In this document: positions 62,495 to 64,000 of the stretch, piece after piece | How the letters are laid out: each line of letters opens with the position of its first letter | How positions within the stretch are numbered: position 1 is the stretch's first letter | Assembly: GCF_003048615.2 (NCBI RefSeq) | Contig: NZ_CP049263.1 | Coordinates: 62,001 to 126,000 of the forward strand | Length of the DNA: 64,000 bases | From: Campylobacter concisus | Lineage (GTDB): Bacteria; Campylobacterota; Campylobacteria; Campylobacterales; Campylobacteraceae | Reading direction: 5' to 3' | Notes under the pieces: generated by a model | Databases searched by the model: none | Told to the model about the DNA's origin: nothing | The model's input: only the letters and a program-made list of their open reading frames with translations | Made by a program: the position numbers and the translations under genes

Positions 62495-63991
62495 ATGAAA
62501 GGGAAAATTCTCGCATCAATCGTCGCTATGAGTGCGATTTTAGGCACAAGTAGCTTGGCATGCACTACCATTTTAGTAGGAGATAAAGCTTCAAATGACG
62601 GCTCTATGTTAGTGGCTAGAAGCGCTGATAGCAAAGCTATAAAGGCTCAAGTCTTTTTGATACATCCAGCTACGAAAAACCAAACTGGCATGCACAGCTC
62701 AAAGGCACATGACGGTGCAAATGACTTTACATATCCGCTCCCAAAAGATGGCATGAGATACACAACTATCGCAAATTCACACACAAAACTTCACGGAGCA
62801 GTCGGCTACAACGAGGCTGGCGTTGGACTAAGCGGCACTGAGACTATCTATGCAAAAGATGAGCTTTTAAAAGTTGATCCATACAACGAAGAGACCGGCA
62901 TCACAGAAGATGACATCCCAGACGTACTTTTGCCACGTATGAAGAGTGCAAAAGAGGGCGTTAAGCTTCTTGGCGAGATAGTGGAGACAAAAGGCGCTGG
63001 CGAGGGCTTTGGCGTGGTATTTGTCGATGCAAATGAGCTTTGGTACTTTGAGACAGGCACAGGCCACAAATGGATCGCTTCAAAGATCCCACAAGATGAG
63101 TATTTCGTCACTGCAAACCAAGGCAGACTTCACGCTTACAAAGAGAATGATCCAAATTTCATGGGCGCAAAAGATGTCATCAAATTTGCGATTGACAACA
63201 AGACTTATGACCCTGCAAAAGATGGCGAATTTAACTTTACAAAGGCCTATACAAGGGACGATGAGAGAGATGTGACTTACAACTACCCACGTGTTTGCTG
63301 GGTTCAAAGTATGTTTAACCCAAGCCTAAAACAAGACTTCGCCGATGGTCAGAAATTCCCAGTATTTTTAAAACCAGAGAAAAAACTAAGTATTGAAGAT
63401 CTAAAAGCTGCGATGAGAGCCCACTACGACGGCACTGCGTTTGATAACTACGCTAGCAAAGATGAAGATAAGAAAAACATCTACCGCGCTATAAGCGTCT
63501 TTAGAACATACGAGTCTCACGTCATGCAGGTGCGCCCTTGGCTACCAAAAGAGATCGGCCGCGTGACCTACGTCGCTCTTGGCATGGCTGATCTTAGCGT
63601 TTATTTGCCGTATTACGAGGGGCTTGATGGCTTTATAAAAGGTTACTCTGATGGTTCATACGATGCTGATGACACTTCGATTTACTGGGTTTATAGAAAG
63701 CTTCAAACCCTTGTGATGACTGATTATGAGAAGTATTCGCCAGTGGTTAAAGAGGCATACGCTAAATTTGAAAAAGAGTTGGCAGTAAAACAGGCTAAAT
63801 TTGAAGATGAGTACGTAAAACTTTATAAAAAAGATAAGAAAAAAGCGGACAAACTCTTAAATGAATTTAGCCAAAAGACAATGCAAGAGGCTAAAGATCT
63901 AACACAGGAGCTTACAAATAAGGTCTTTACTATGCTTACAGCTGATATGGATGCTAAGCTAAAATCCCTAAATAAAGGCAAAAAAGACTAA
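62495..63991 (+). CDS. C69-family dipeptidase (PepD type)
   Basis: 498 residues. A signal peptide (1-22, SAILGTSSLA) precedes Cys23, which is both the cleavage site and the N-terminal nucleophile of this Ntn-hydrolase family (ACTTILVGDKAS). Later blocks include GYNEAGVGLSGTETIY and FVTANQGRL. A C-terminal Lys/Glu-rich helical region (about 425-498) follows the catalytic domain. Export to the periplasm suggests use of peptides as nutrients. The gene is complete; the window ends 9 bp later. Confidence 0.88.
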   Translation: MKGKILASIVAMSAILGTSSLACTTILVGDKASNDGSMLVARSADSKAIKAQVFLIHPATKNQTGMHSSKAHDGANDFTYPLPKDGMRYTTIANSHTKLHGAVGYNEAGVGLSGTETIYAKDELLKVDPYNEETGITEDDIPDVLLPRMKSAKEGVKLLGEIVETKGAGEGFGVVFVDANELWYFETGTGHKWIASKIPQDEYFVTANQGRLHAYKENDPNFMGAKDVIKFAIDNKTYDPAKDGEFNFTKAYTRDDERDVTYNYPRVCWVQSMFNPSLKQDFADGQKFPVFLKPEKKLSIEDLKAAMRAHYDGTAFDNYASKDEDKKNIYRAISVFRTYESHVMQVRPWLPKEIGRVTYVALGMADLSVYLPYYEGLDGFIKGYSDGSYDADDTSIYWVYRKLQTLVMTDYEKYSPVVKEAYAKFEKELAVKQAKFEDEYVKLYKKDKKKADKLLNEFSQKTMQEAKDLTQELTNKVFTMLTADMDAKLKSLNKGKKD

Positions 63992-64000
63992 ATATTCTGG

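Noticed and set aside
1-64000. Replication origin, rRNA operon or riboswitch
   Set aside because: No DnaA-box cluster, rRNA sequence or known riboswitch core was noticed; thiD is not preceded by a THI-box-like element.

Overview
The window is a 64-kb stretch of an Epsilonproteobacterial chromosome, most likely an oral or intestinal Campylobacter of the concisus/showae/curvus/rectus group. The pointers are the codon style (AAATTTA-rich, low GC), rpmI-rplT, purM, coaE and dapF of epsilonproteobacterial type, an arylsulfate sulfotransferase with dedicated DsbL/DsbI partners, and an L(+)-tartrate dehydratase. The species assignment is inference.

Layout. (1) 1-4.3 kb: larC-larE-larB (nickel-pincer cofactor synthesis), a DUF2809 membrane protein, then ttdA with a one-base frameshift and a ttdB cut after about 30 codons. 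(2) 4.3-12.3 kb: a mobile patchwork. It holds gene remnants, an IS3-type transposase fragment, a five-gene Firmicutes-like set (FecCD permease, ATPase, aldo/keto reductase, FecB-type lipoprotein, FmdE-like protein), a frameshifted tyrosine integrase, and a 3' tRNA(CAU) fragment that looks like an attachment site. (3) 12.9-46.0 kb: the centrepiece, a two-partner-secretion locus of contact-dependent-inhibition (CDI) type. A TpsB/CdiB transporter and a 2455-residue CdiA-like exoprotein are followed by about 24 kb of same-strand orphan modules: C-terminal toxin tails without start or secretion signal, each followed by a small immunity gene, often overlapping by ATGA. (4) 46.2-49.7 kb: assT, divergent from dsbL-dsbI. 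(5) 49.7-57 kb: histidine kinase and response regulator, a LapA-like 1379-residue adhesin, and a 178-residue miniature with the same two ends. Both adhesin genes carry the same palindromic element about 73 bp before the start codon. (6) 57-64 kb: housekeeping genes (thiD, RDD protein, purM, coaE, AlkD-like, dapF, rplT, rpmI) and a C69 dipeptidase.

How the array seems to work. The expressed CdiA ends in a glycine-rich, membrane-like tail with a three-helix membrane immunity protein directly behind it. Downstream tails include two barnase-like RNases with barstar-like partners, a colicin E5-like RNase with a nonsense mutation, a DUF637-type tail with an Imm40-like partner, and an alpha/beta-hydrolase-like tail followed by a family of lipoproteins. 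Two orphan tails still carry CdiA repeat sequence. One shares 429 bp (19484-19912 and 37268-37696), identical by eye, ending exactly where the variable tail starts. Recombination there would replace the last ~700 residues of CdiA with the hydrolase tail. Many orphan toxins are broken by frameshift or stop codon while the immunity genes are mostly intact, as expected if the array now serves mainly as an immunity store and toxin reservoir.

All calls come from reading the sequence. Family names rest on remembered family signatures; no search was run.
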